42,152 nucleotides of DNA from DATMQA01 sp035566895 (lineage in GTDB: Bacteria; Verrucomicrobiota; Verrucomicrobiia; Limisphaerales; UBA8199), in the NCBI GenBank assembly GCA_035566895.1, contig DATMQA010000150.1, positions 1-42,152 on the forward strand, read 5' to 3'. Positions 16,905 to 24,702 of this stretch are shown one piece after another (position 1 is the stretch's first letter; the number at the start of each line of letters is the position of its first letter). Position numbers and translations under genes: made by a program. Below the pieces are notes generated by a model. The model saw only the letters and a list, made by a program, of their open reading frames with translations. It was not told the origin of the DNA and did no database searches.

Positions 16905-19051
16905 AACTGGTAGCGCTTCTGCAGGAGCTGGCCCAGGCGGCGCAGCCAGGTCTGGAGGAGCGGCTGGGGAGCCAGGGTGAACCGGATGGTGCCGGAACGT
17001 CCGTGAAGCAACGCCACCTTCTGTGCCGGCAGGAGATTGGCATGAATCTCGAAGAAAGGTTCCTTCGCCTTCGCAGGCTCGTTGGCCGAAACCGGGACTT
17101 CCCCACCCGCGGCCCAGCCCAGGGCAGGGGAAGGCAAAGTTTGTTTTCCGCCAGGAACGACGGTCCATTGGGAGACATTCAACAGGGAGCCAGCCTGGCC
17201 GCGAAGGCGAACGGTGGCTTTGCGCGGCTGGCGGGCGAAGGCGGCATCGGCGTCCGTCTGCGGAATGGTCGCGACAAACTCGAAGGAAGCAGGGTTTACC
17301 ACGAGGCCCAGCGCGACGCCGCGGTCCAATTGGCGGCCAACGACCTCCTGGATGCGCGGGGCGACCCAGATTCCTTCGTGGCGCGCCCGGACCGTAAGGG
17401 CAGCCTCATCCGCTTTGAGTTTCTCGAGGCGGCTCGAAGCGGCTTCCAGGCGGCTTTCGAGCGGTTTCACATCAGCATTGGTTTTGCTGAGAGCCTCGCG
17501 GAGGCGCGCGTCGGTTTCCCGGCAAACGCTTTGCGCCTCGGCCAGCGCCAAACCCAGCTCCTGGTTGGTGAGCTGCAGCAGAGGCTGACCGAGCGACACC
17601 ATGCTGCCGGGTTGGACCAGCAGTTTCTCGACTTTGCCCGGCACATCATTAATGACGCCGCTGCGTCGTTCCGCTTGAACCACGCCCGGCGCGCGGAAGT
17701 GAGTTGGGAAGGGAATGACTCCCAACAGCACCAGCAACACCACGGCAAGGCCGGCGGTGATGGCACAGGCCCGCCAGCGCACCCGCTGCAGGCGGGGGCT
17801 GGTGGCCAGGTAGTAAATGAACTTGCCCGCGGGCACGGTGACCCAGGAAATCGCGCATACGGCGGCCATGATCAGGCCGATAAGAAGGAAGCGGTCAGCC
17901 ACAAGCAGCAATACACTGCTGAAGACGAGCACACGGTAGATGCCGCTGGCGATGCCGAACACGACGAGCCATGCAGCCTCGGCCGGCGTCGGCGCCGCGC
18001 TGGAGGAATCCTTGACGCCGAAGATGTAGTGTTCCCAGAGATGCCGCAACTCCTGGTTGGCGCGCTGGGACAGATTGGGGATCTCCAGCAGGTCGGAGAG
18101 AATATAATAACCGTCGAAGCGCAGCAGCGGGTTGATGTTGAAGATGATGGTTGAGACCGAGGCGACAAACATCATGTTGAAGGCCAGGCTATGGAGGGTG
18201 CCCGGCCCGGTCCTGGACCAGACGAAAACCGCCAGCGCGGCGACGAACAACTCGACGATGACGCCGGCGGCCCCGACCAATATGCGCTTCGAGCGTTCGC
18301 GCAGGCCCCAACTCGAAGAGGCGTCCACATAAGGAACCGGGGTAAAGATCATCAGCATCACCCCCATGACGTGCACTTCGCCGCCGAACTTTCGGCAGAA
18401 ATAGGCGTGGCCAAACTCGTGTATGGTTTTGATCACCACCAACCCCAGGTAGAGCAAAGGCAGGTTCCCCGGGGCGAGCACGCCCTGTCCCTGGAGGCGC
18501 AGCGACTGCCAATTGTCCAGGACGACCTTTATGGCCAGGCCAAGGGTCACCAGCCAGAGGACAGCGCCGGCGGGGCTGATTAGCCTGCCGACCACGGGCA
18601 AGGTCCGCAGGAGGAAGTTGTCGGGATCCAGCAAGGGGAACCGCATGAACATGAGGTTGAGCAGGCGGGAGGAGATTTCACGCTGGCGGCGCTTTTTGGA
18701 GCGTTCGAACAATTGGGCGCTATCGAGGGCCTGTTCGTAATGGAGCAGATTGGCGAAATAGAGTTGGGAGAGGAGCTGAAGAACGGCTTCCTGACCCGGG
18801 GCGTCATCCGGAGAACGGGCGACGCATTCCTGCCAGACTTCCTGCACCGTCCGGTCCGGGCGGAGCCGGCCGACGAACTCATAGGCGGCAGGGCGGAGCC
18901 GGAAGAATTGGTTGCTGAGAGGATTCTGGAGGACAATCCAGCGTTCCCCGCGGTACCGGTGCCGCTGGACGACGGCGTCGGGGCGGAGATAAACGCGCTG
19001 GCCGGCGATGCGGTGCCAGGATTCGCTGAAAGTGCCGAGGGGTTCAGCCAT
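16901..19051 (-). CDS. PqqD-like / M50 site-2 protease / HlyD fusion protein
   Basis: A 716-aa protein in three parts. Residues ~20-105 resemble a PqqD-type winged-helix (peptide-recognition) domain: LRPDAVVQRHRYRGERWIVL, SNQFFRLRPAAYEFV. Residues ~145-445 are a polytopic M50 protease: H211-E-F-G-H215 (HExxH zinc site) and NINPLLRFDG (305-314), which supplies the third ligand Asp313. The hydrophobic segments match that fold. From ~450 onward the protein has a biotinyl-lipoyl/HlyD adaptor with a coiled coil (~500-550), a type I secretion and efflux architecture. It should therefore sit in the inner membrane and contact the TolC conduit. Substrate cleavage during export is inferred. The gene lies 18 bases after the GAF-HlyD gene and is coupled to secA by a 4-nt overlap. 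Confidence 0.88.
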   Translation of the reverse strand: MAEPLGTFSESWHRIAGQRVYLRPDAVVQRHRYRGERWIVLQNPLSNQFFRLRPAAYEFVGRLRPDRTVQEVWQECVARSPDDAPGQEAVLQLLSQLYFANLLHYEQALDSAQLFERSKKRRQREISSRLLNLMFMRFPLLDPDNFLLRTLPVVGRLISPAGAVLWLVTLGLAIKVVLDNWQSLRLQGQGVLAPGNLPLLYLGLVVIKTIHEFGHAYFCRKFGGEVHVMGVMLMIFTPVPYVDASSSWGLRERSKRILVGAAGVIVELFVAALAVFVWSRTGPGTLHSLAFNMMFVASVSTIIFNINPLLRFDGYYILSDLLEIPNLSQRANQELRHLWEHYIFGVKDSSSAAPTPAEAAWLVVFGIASGIYRVLVFSSVLLLVADRFLLIGLIMAAVCAISWVTVPAGKFIYYLATSPRLQRVRWRACAITAGLAVVLLVLLGVIPFPTHFRAPGVVQAERRSGVINDVPGKVEKLLVQPGSMVSLGQPLLQLTNQELGLALAEAQSVCRETDARLREALSKTNADVKPLESRLEAASSRLEKLKADEAALTVRARHEGIWVAPRIQEVVGRQLDRGVALGLVVNPASFEFVATIPQTDADAAFARQPRKATVRLRGQAGSLLNVSQWTVVPGGKQTLPSPALGWAAGGEVPVSANEPAKAKEPFFEIHANLLPAQKVALLHGRSGTIRFTLAPQPLLQTWLRRLGQLLQKRYQL

Positions 19052-19069
19052 GCGCGGTTCGAAAGGCGG

Positions 19070-20926
19070 TTACCACCAAAGTTTCAGCCGCAGGAAATCC
19101 ACCGTGCGGTGGGTCAGGATCCAGATCAGAGAGCGCTTCTCGACGTTGAACTTGCAGATGCCGCTCATTCCCGGACGCCACCAAGGCTGGGGCTGCCGGA
19201 CGAAGCCGCAGCGCACAAGGAAGACGTTAGCTTCGTTCTTGGGCATGGCGGCTTGTTCGATGGTGAGAATCCGGATGGGGAACTTGGTCCGGGGCCGGCT
19301 GACAAAGGCGATTTGGCCGGTGGTTTTACCGAGAATCTCGTGGATGTCGCGTTCGTTGACCTCGGCCTCAGCGTAAAGGGTGTCAACCCGGGCGACCTTA
19401 AAGAGCACGTCGGCGGTCTTGACCGGCGCGCCGAGGTGCTCGCGCAGGTCGCCTTCCACGACCACGCCGGCGAAGGGGCTGGTGATGGTCGCGTGGGCAA
19501 TGCGGTAACGCACCAGTTCGAGACGCGCAGAGGCCTGGTCGGCCAGGGCATCGGCGATACGCATATCGGCGAGGGCCCTGGCAGCGCGGGCTTTTTCGGT
19601 CTCGCGCTGATAGCGATTCAGGTCGGCGAGGGCGGAGGATTGCTCCAACTCGAGTTCGGCGGTCTTGAGTTTGAGCAGGGGGGCTCCCGCGGCAACGGCA
19701 TCACCCGGGCGCACAAGCACCTGGTCGATATAACCTTCGAAGGGGGCGGTCAGGTAGCTCAGGTCGTCGCTGCGAAGCACGAAGTTGCCTTCGACGCGGT
19801 AGGGGACGCGGAGGAAAAACAGCACGGCCAGAAGCAGGACGATGAGGGCGGCCAGGAGTTTGGCCCAGGTGTGTTCGGGGCCGATGAGTTCGGCCAGGCG
19901 TTGGCGGAGTTGCGCCGCCCAGCGGGCGCCAATCCAGCGGTCCTGCTGTTTCAGCTCGGCCAGCCGCACCGCAGCCAGGTCGCAGCCGAGGCGAACCTGC
20001 TGGAGGTCAGTTTCGGAAAACGGCACTGTGTGCCGCTCACACATCACCACGGCCACGGGCTCTTTATCGGAACGAAGTGGCAGGGAACAGACAAAGGGGA
20101 CTTTGTTGTCCGTGGCAAAGCGCTGGTGGTCGCGGGTGATGGCGGAGCCGCTTTCGGGGGCAGGCCAAACGACTTCTTCATCCTGATCGAGGGCCTCATC
20201 CATGGCGGTTTCGATGGCCTGGGCCACCGCCATGCGCCTGTCGAATTTTTCGGTGCGGCTGATTGCTTTGAGGCGGGTATAACCGCGTTCCTGCCACCCG
20301 AGGCTGACGCGGTCGCAATTGAAGCGCGTGGCCAGGCCGTTGCAGAAGGCCATGGCGGTGGCCAGAAAATGTTTTTCATTGCTGACGCTGAGGGTCAAAT
20401 CCAGGACGGCGGCGACCTTCTCGAAGTCGGCTTTGGCCTGGCGGACGGTGAGGCTGGTTTGGTAGCCCTGGGCGAGGTGAACGGCGAGGCGCAGAGCCAG
20501 CCAGGACTGGCCGGCAGTGGCGGCGGTGACTTCGGAGAGCAGGCCGGCCATGACGCATTCCTCGTTCGACAGGTCCACCCGCGCGGCGATGATAAAATTG
20601 TGGGCGGCGGGCCCCGCTTTGGGTTCCAAGGGCGCCAGGAGGCCGCCGGGGCCCAGCGCGCGGGTTGCCAATTCATCTAACTGCGTCAGGAACGCCGTGA
20701 GCATACGCGAAGGCGGAGACTCGGCGGGCCAAATCATGAGCTGACGCCAGGGCGCATTGGGTTTGCGGCTGAGCAGGACCAGTTTGTCGGTAAGGGTCAG
20801 TTGCTGAATCGCAGCGAGAAAACGGGGCCAGAATTCCGTAGGCGGACCGGCGAACTGGGCCAGTTGACCCAACTCTTCCAGGGCGGCGTCCAGGTTGGAA
20901 CGGGTCCGGGGAGATTCATCGATCAT
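19070..20926 (-). CDS. GAF-domain HlyD family membrane fusion protein
   Basis: A 618-aa protein. Residues 1-350 are soluble and cytoplasmic by prediction, with a GAF-like sensor at ~165-325 (FLATAMAFCNGLATRFNCDR, VCSLPLRSDKEPVAVVM). One transmembrane helix lies at ~355-373 (KLLAALIVLLLAVLFFL). The periplasmic remainder is HlyD-like: an N-terminal lipoyl half (TAPFEGYIDQVLVRPGDAV), a coiled coil (~425-470) and the second half (ATITSPFAGVVVEGDL). It would link inner-membrane components to TolC while sensing a cytoplasmic ligand. Its start overlaps the preceding hlyD stop by 4 nt (ATGA). A 655-codon open frame on the opposite strand is an antisense shadow. Confidence 0.88.
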   Translation of the reverse strand: MIDESPRTRSNLDAALEELGQLAQFAGPPTEFWPRFLAAIQQLTLTDKLVLLSRKPNAPWRQLMIWPAESPPSRMLTAFLTQLDELATRALGPGGLLAPLEPKAGPAAHNFIIAARVDLSNEECVMAGLLSEVTAATAGQSWLALRLAVHLAQGYQTSLTVRQAKADFEKVAAVLDLTLSVSNEKHFLATAMAFCNGLATRFNCDRVSLGWQERGYTRLKAISRTEKFDRRMAVAQAIETAMDEALDQDEEVVWPAPESGSAITRDHQRFATDNKVPFVCSLPLRSDKEPVAVVMCERHTVPFSETDLQQVRLGCDLAAVRLAELKQQDRWIGARWAAQLRQRLAELIGPEHTWAKLLAALIVLLLAVLFFLRVPYRVEGNFVLRSDDLSYLTAPFEGYIDQVLVRPGDAVAAGAPLLKLKTAELELEQSSALADLNRYQRETEKARAARALADMRIADALADQASARLELVRYRIAHATITSPFAGVVVEGDLREHLGAPVKTADVLFKVARVDTLYAEAEVNERDIHEILGKTTGQIAFVSRPRTKFPIRILTIEQAAMPKNEANVFLVRCGFVRQPQPWWRPGMSGICKFNVEKRSLIWILTHRTVDFLRLKLWW

Positions 20927-21708
20927 GGGCGCAGTTCTCCCAAAAGAATTCTTCCGGCCAGGCCGGGCCGGACTTTGCCATCGGTGTTGTCGAAGACGGC
21001 TTTAATCTTTTGCAAACCGCTGGCCGCATCGACGACGGGCGAGACAAAGACGAGCTGGGCCTCGACTTTGAGGGGCGCGGTGGGGTTTTCGATTTCGATT
21101 TCAACCTTCTGGCCGGTTTTGAGGCGGACGGGGTCGCCGGCTTCGAGATTGCTGACGAAGTAGCATCGGCGCGTATCGACGACGCGCACGACGGGTTCAT
21201 AGGCGGCACAGGCCTCGCCCTCGTGGAGTTTGATCTCGGTAATGACGCCGGCGCCTGGCGCGATGAGACTGCGGCGGCGCAACTGTTCCCTGGCCTGGTC
21301 ATACTCCGCCAGTGCGACTTTGTAATCGGACTCCTTCTTGAGCAGCTCATCGCGGCTCACCGACGAGCTTTTGTCGAACACAATGCGCGTGCTTTCCCAA
21401 TCGGCTTTGTGGTTTTCCATGATGCATTTGCGCCGGTCGGCCTCGAGCGCCTCGATCCGGTTATCCAGGTCCAGGATGATATCATTGGTCTGAACGAAGT
21501 CACCCTCCTTAAACTTCAGGGCCGTGATGATGCCGGGCACCGGGAGACTCAAGGTGACATCGAACACCGGCTCCGTTATGCCCTTGTGTGAGAACGGTTC
21601 CGCGGCATGGGCGGGCAACCACGCCAGCACGGCGGCGGATAGCAGGAGGGCGAGCCGTGGGCGACCCGGCTGGCCGGCGAATAAATAGTTCAGGGAATTC
21701 TTGCTCAC
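20923..21708 (-). CDS. HlyD/RND-type periplasmic adaptor protein
   Basis: A 261-aa protein with a signal peptide (about residues 10-36, ending PAHAA). It has a compact adaptor layout: lipoyl half VPGIITALKFKEGDFV, a short helical hairpin (~residues 83-140), then the second half RSLIAPGAGVITEIKLHEGE and a beta-barrel region ending VRPGLAGRILLGE. It is the exported partner adaptor of this tripartite system and probably docks on TolC. It is coupled on both sides by 4-nt ATGA overlaps, with tolC upstream and the GAF-HlyD gene downstream. Confidence 0.88.
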   Translation of the reverse strand: MSKNSLNYLFAGQPGRPRLALLLSAAVLAWLPAHAAEPFSHKGITEPVFDVTLSLPVPGIITALKFKEGDFVQTNDIILDLDNRIEALEADRRKCIMENHKADWESTRIVFDKSSSVSRDELLKKESDYKVALAEYDQAREQLRRRSLIAPGAGVITEIKLHEGEACAAYEPVVRVVDTRRCYFVSNLEAGDPVRLKTGQKVEIEIENPTAPLKVEAQLVFVSPVVDAASGLQKIKAVFDNTDGKVRPGLAGRILLGELRP

Positions 21709-23366
21709 TTGAGGGGAAGGTTGGAGAACCTGGGGTCTTCTTGAGCCTCCGGTTGACCGCGCAGGCGCGCGGCGTCGTCCATGCCCTTCCGGTATTCCTG
21801 GTCGCCGAGGGTTCGGCTCCGGCCAAGGTGCACCGTGGCTAGCTGCAAGTCACCTTGGGTGACCTCCAAATGCCGCCGCTCGAGGAAAACGCCGTGGATC
21901 ATCTCCAACTCGAGCAGGGCAAGCTGGCAGTGCACCAGGGATTCCACGACCGAGACCCTCGATTCCAAAAGGTCGGCTTCGATTTCGAGGACCTTGCGGC
22001 TTTCGATTTTGCCAGCCTCGAGGCGCGTGAGGGCGGCATCGAGGACGTTGAGGTTGTATTTGACGGCGGTTTGGTACTTGGCGACGCTGCCGCGAGTGCT
22101 CTGGATTTTGCGCCAGGCGGTATTGAGACTGTTGAGGATTTCGAGCTGGAGGCTCCGAAGGGCCACCTCGGAAGAATCAAGCTCCAGGCGCGTAGCGATC
22201 AGTTCGTTGCGGCTCTTGATGCCGCCGCCCAGGGGGATGTGGAACTCGGCGCCGATGTACCAGGATGGTTCGGTTTGGCGCTCGACGTCCGTCCACGACA
22301 GGCCGGGGGTGTTGCCCAAACCGTTCAAGCCATAGCTGCCTTTGAGGTCCAACGCCGGCAGACGTTGGTTGCGGGCTACACCCACGCGCACGAGATCCTG
22401 CTGCACCTTTTCCCGCGCGATCAGATAGTCCGGGTTCAAGTTGAAAACCGCCTGGCGTAAGGCCTGGTATTCCGGAAGCTCGCCGGGGATTTGGGGAACA
22501 TCGAGTGCCCGCACGGCTAGGCCGTCCGCGGGCGCCTCCTGGGCATAGAGCGAGAGCAACCGGTTGACGGCCTCGACCTGTTTCTGCTGGGCCTCGGTCA
22601 ATTTGGCCTGACGGAGTCCGAGACCCGCTTCGGCTTCCAGCACTTCCAACTCGGAGCCCTTGCCGGTTTCGAGGCGGGCGCGATTGTCCCGAAGGATGCT
22701 CTCGGCGGTCTTGACCGACTCCTCAAAAAAGCGGACCTGCTCCTGGGCGAGATAGAGGTTCCAGTAAGTGGCTTCAGCGGCGGAAACCACTGCCATCAGG
22801 TCGCGGCGGTATTCCTGGAAAGCCATTTTGTTGGAGATCGCCGCCAGCCGGATGCCGGCCATGGTGACGGCGGCCCCGAAATTCTTGAGCAGAGGCTGGG
22901 TGACAGTAAGGCCGAAAAAGGTTTGGTACTCGCCGTTGGTAGCCCCGCGAGCCGGTTGCAGGTTGTTCTCAAGATCGCGCAGGGTGTAGCCCAGCCTTAC
23001 CCGCGCGCCCGACGGCACCAGGGTTTCCAGGCCGCTTTCGTAATTGTTGTTGGTTTCATTGAACGTCGCCGCTCCAAGCAGCTCAGTCTGTTGCTGGGCA
23101 GTATTTTTGCGATTATTGACTTCGTGGGTGAAGGAGCCAAACAGGTCGGGCTCGAAGACGCCGTACTCCGCGCGCGCGCGGCTACGCTGCGCCTCATAAC
23201 CCAAGAGGCGTCCCTGGAGGGTTTCGTTGCGCTGGAGAACGCGTTGCCGCAGATCGGGAAGCGTGAGGCCAACGGTGGAAGGCGTGGCGGCTGGCAGGGT
23301 TTCAGGGCGGAGCGTTAGAGCTGGACAGAAAAAGGCAGCCGCGAGCAGAGAGCGGGCGAACCACAT
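21705..23366 (-). CDS. TolC family outer-membrane efflux protein
   Basis: A 553-aa protein with a signal peptide (MWFARSLLAAAFFCPALTL). Two outer-membrane-efflux halves are rich in Glu/Ala/Gln/Leu helices (LMAVVSAAEATYWNLYLAQEQVRFFEESVKTA; LNTAWRKIQSTRGSVAKYQ). TolC landmarks include SLPLLKNFG-like TQPLLKNFG, LEVLEAEAGLGLRQAKL and FHIPLGGG. It forms the trans-periplasmic exit duct. Two in-frame starts compete: ATG 23366 directly gives the signal peptide and has GAGG 9 bases upstream. ATG 23456 has a stronger AAAGGAG at 23466-23472 but adds 30 Arg/Cys/Trp-rich residues. The shorter form is preferred. It is the first gene of the operon, with a promoter at 23550-23577. Confidence 0.88.
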   Translation of the reverse strand: MWFARSLLAAAFFCPALTLRPETLPAATPSTVGLTLPDLRQRVLQRNETLQGRLLGYEAQRSRARAEYGVFEPDLFGSFTHEVNNRKNTAQQQTELLGAATFNETNNNYESGLETLVPSGARVRLGYTLRDLENNLQPARGATNGEYQTFFGLTVTQPLLKNFGAAVTMAGIRLAAISNKMAFQEYRRDLMAVVSAAEATYWNLYLAQEQVRFFEESVKTAESILRDNRARLETGKGSELEVLEAEAGLGLRQAKLTEAQQKQVEAVNRLLSLYAQEAPADGLAVRALDVPQIPGELPEYQALRQAVFNLNPDYLIAREKVQQDLVRVGVARNQRLPALDLKGSYGLNGLGNTPGLSWTDVERQTEPSWYIGAEFHIPLGGGIKSRNELIATRLELDSSEVALRSLQLEILNSLNTAWRKIQSTRGSVAKYQTAVKYNLNVLDAALTRLEAGKIESRKVLEIEADLLESRVSVVESLVHCQLALLELEMIHGVFLERRHLEVTQGDLQLATVHLGRSRTLGDQEYRKGMDDAARLRGQPEAQEDPRFSNLPLK

Positions 23367-23549
23367 TGCAGCGGGCCTCAAGTGCCGGCGATGCCAGCCT
23401 TGACAAACTGTCCCATCGGCTTGACGCGAGCTCAACCCGCAGATTCTCAAATCCATGTGACAAGGCTCCTTTCACGGCCAGACAAATCCGGCAGCGGCAT
23501 GGCAGCGAAAAGTCTCCCAGCCGCGCTCAATTCAGGAGATCTGGTCAAG

Positions 23550-23577
23550 AATATATTCACGTGATGGATTCTGTCCA
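23550..23577 (-). promoter_or_regulatory. Predicted sigma-70 promoter of the TolC-SecA operon
   Basis: On the minus strand, TGGACA (23577-23572, 5 of 6 to consensus) and TATATT (23555-23550, 5 of 6) are separated by 16 bases. The expected start is about 23543, giving a leader of ~85-175 bases before the two candidate tolC starts. Confidence 0.55.
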
Positions 23578-23628
23578 ATGAACTTTCAGAGTTTCTCTCA
23601 GCGAGGCCGGCTGGGAGCGGCCTGACGC

Positions 23629-24540
23629 TCATTGTTCGCTGAGGACCGCTGCGCGCTGCAAGTGATATTCCGCCGCGCTGATTTCGTCCTTTTGGTAACG
23701 GTAGAGCAGAGCTTGCAGACGTTGTTGTTGAACGGCGGAAATGGGCAAGGGCGGATGTTCCAGCGGAGGGAAAACCAACGGGGCGCCGAGCACGGATGTT
23801 TTCTTTTCTGAATTCTTCGATTTCCCGGAATGTCCATCGGCGGTCCGACCGGGATCGTTGATAGGTGTGGGCTCGGCAGCGAGAATGTCTCTGCGGGGCT
23901 GGACGAGGGACAGTTTTTCAACGGGGGGCGTGGGTGCCCATGGGGAGGCAACGTTCGGCGCCGAGACGGAAGACGCGGCGGACCCTGACTCAGTCCGGGG
24001 TTGCCGGCCCTCCGTGAGTGACACGGGATTAGCGGGAACGGACGGTGTTTGGGCCAGGGCGTCCTGCATCTCTCGGCGCATGGCTTTGATGAATTCAGTG
24101 AGGGCTTCCGAGTTCGCGCCCGGAGGCGCCGTGTCGGCAGGTTCAACGGCGAGTGCAGGTACGGGTTGGGGGCCAAGCGCGTGCGCGAGGGCAAACGGTA
24201 CTGCGGCCTTCGCGTCCGGAGTGAGACTTGAAGGTGTCTCGGCTGCATGCGCCAGAAACTGACTCGGTCGCGGGATGGGCCGAGACTCCGGTCGGTCCTC
24301 CTGGATTTTTTGTCGTACCGCCTCGCGCGCTCTGGCGATGGCGTCGGAGTCGCTCCGGACCTCGGCGGCCGGGCGCGGGGTCACAGCCGGGGTGGAGGAC
24401 TCCGGCCAGGGGGTTTGCAGTTCGTTGAGCTTCTTTTCCAAGGCTTGCCTTGCCTTGGCCTGGCCTTCGCTATCTGCGCCGTGGACACAGATGGCCCAAG
24501 CGGCCGCGCAGACGACGAGCAAAGGTTTTGGAATCTGCAT
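23629..24540 (-). CDS. Exported proline-rich protein with short helical C-terminal motif
   Basis: A 303-aa protein. A signal peptide (residues 1-21, ending CVHGA) gives the start; the open frame reaches 24609, but the ATG at 24540 begins the signal. After the signal come two related charged helices (GQAKARQALEKKLNEL and DAIARAREAVRQKIQE). Next is a long Pro/Ala/Ser-rich disordered region, and the protein ends in a helix pair (QQRLQALLYRYQKDEISAAEYHLQRA). That end resembles SHOCT-like oligomerisation motifs. No enzymatic function is recognised. It lies upstream of the tolC operon on the same strand, but the predicted promoter between them argues for separate transcription. Its position makes it a possible, unproven, client or accessory factor of that system. 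Confidence 0.7.
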   Translation of the reverse strand: MQIPKPLLVVCAAAWAICVHGADSEGQAKARQALEKKLNELQTPWPESSTPAVTPRPAAEVRSDSDAIARAREAVRQKIQEDRPESRPIPRPSQFLAHAAETPSSLTPDAKAAVPFALAHALGPQPVPALAVEPADTAPPGANSEALTEFIKAMRREMQDALAQTPSVPANPVSLTEGRQPRTESGSAASSVSAPNVASPWAPTPPVEKLSLVQPRRDILAAEPTPINDPGRTADGHSGKSKNSEKKTSVLGAPLVFPPLEHPPLPISAVQQQRLQALLYRYQKDEISAAEYHLQRAAVLSEQ

Positions 24541-24702
24541 TAGCAGCCTTTTACGGTAAAACGGCGAACCCGGCAATAGCTTTCCTGCCTTGCGACGGAG
24601 CGGACGCAACTCAATACCCGGCCTTGCATCCGGCCTTTGTCTGCAATTAATGTCTTCGCCGTATTATTTAGAACGGAAACCGTTATTGATTCTTGTTTCA
24701 CT

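Noticed and set aside
15015..18154. Long plus-strand open frames opposite secA and the M50-HlyD gene (15015-16004, 16041-16913, 17003-18154)
   Set aside because: Same reason; the SecA motor motifs and HExxH site on the minus strand are decisive.
18713..20680. 655-codon open frame on the plus strand opposite the GAF-HlyD and M50-HlyD genes
   Set aside because: Antisense shadow of high-GC genes: composition is Gly/Ala/Asp/His-rich, it resembles no family, and the minus-strand products have clear domains and overlapping starts and stops.
23447..23632. 61-codon frame bridging the exported protein and tolC by ATGA-type overlaps, possible peptide cargo
   Set aside because: The predicted operon promoter lies inside it and its sequence has no leader-core peptide character. 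Kept only as context for the tolC start question.
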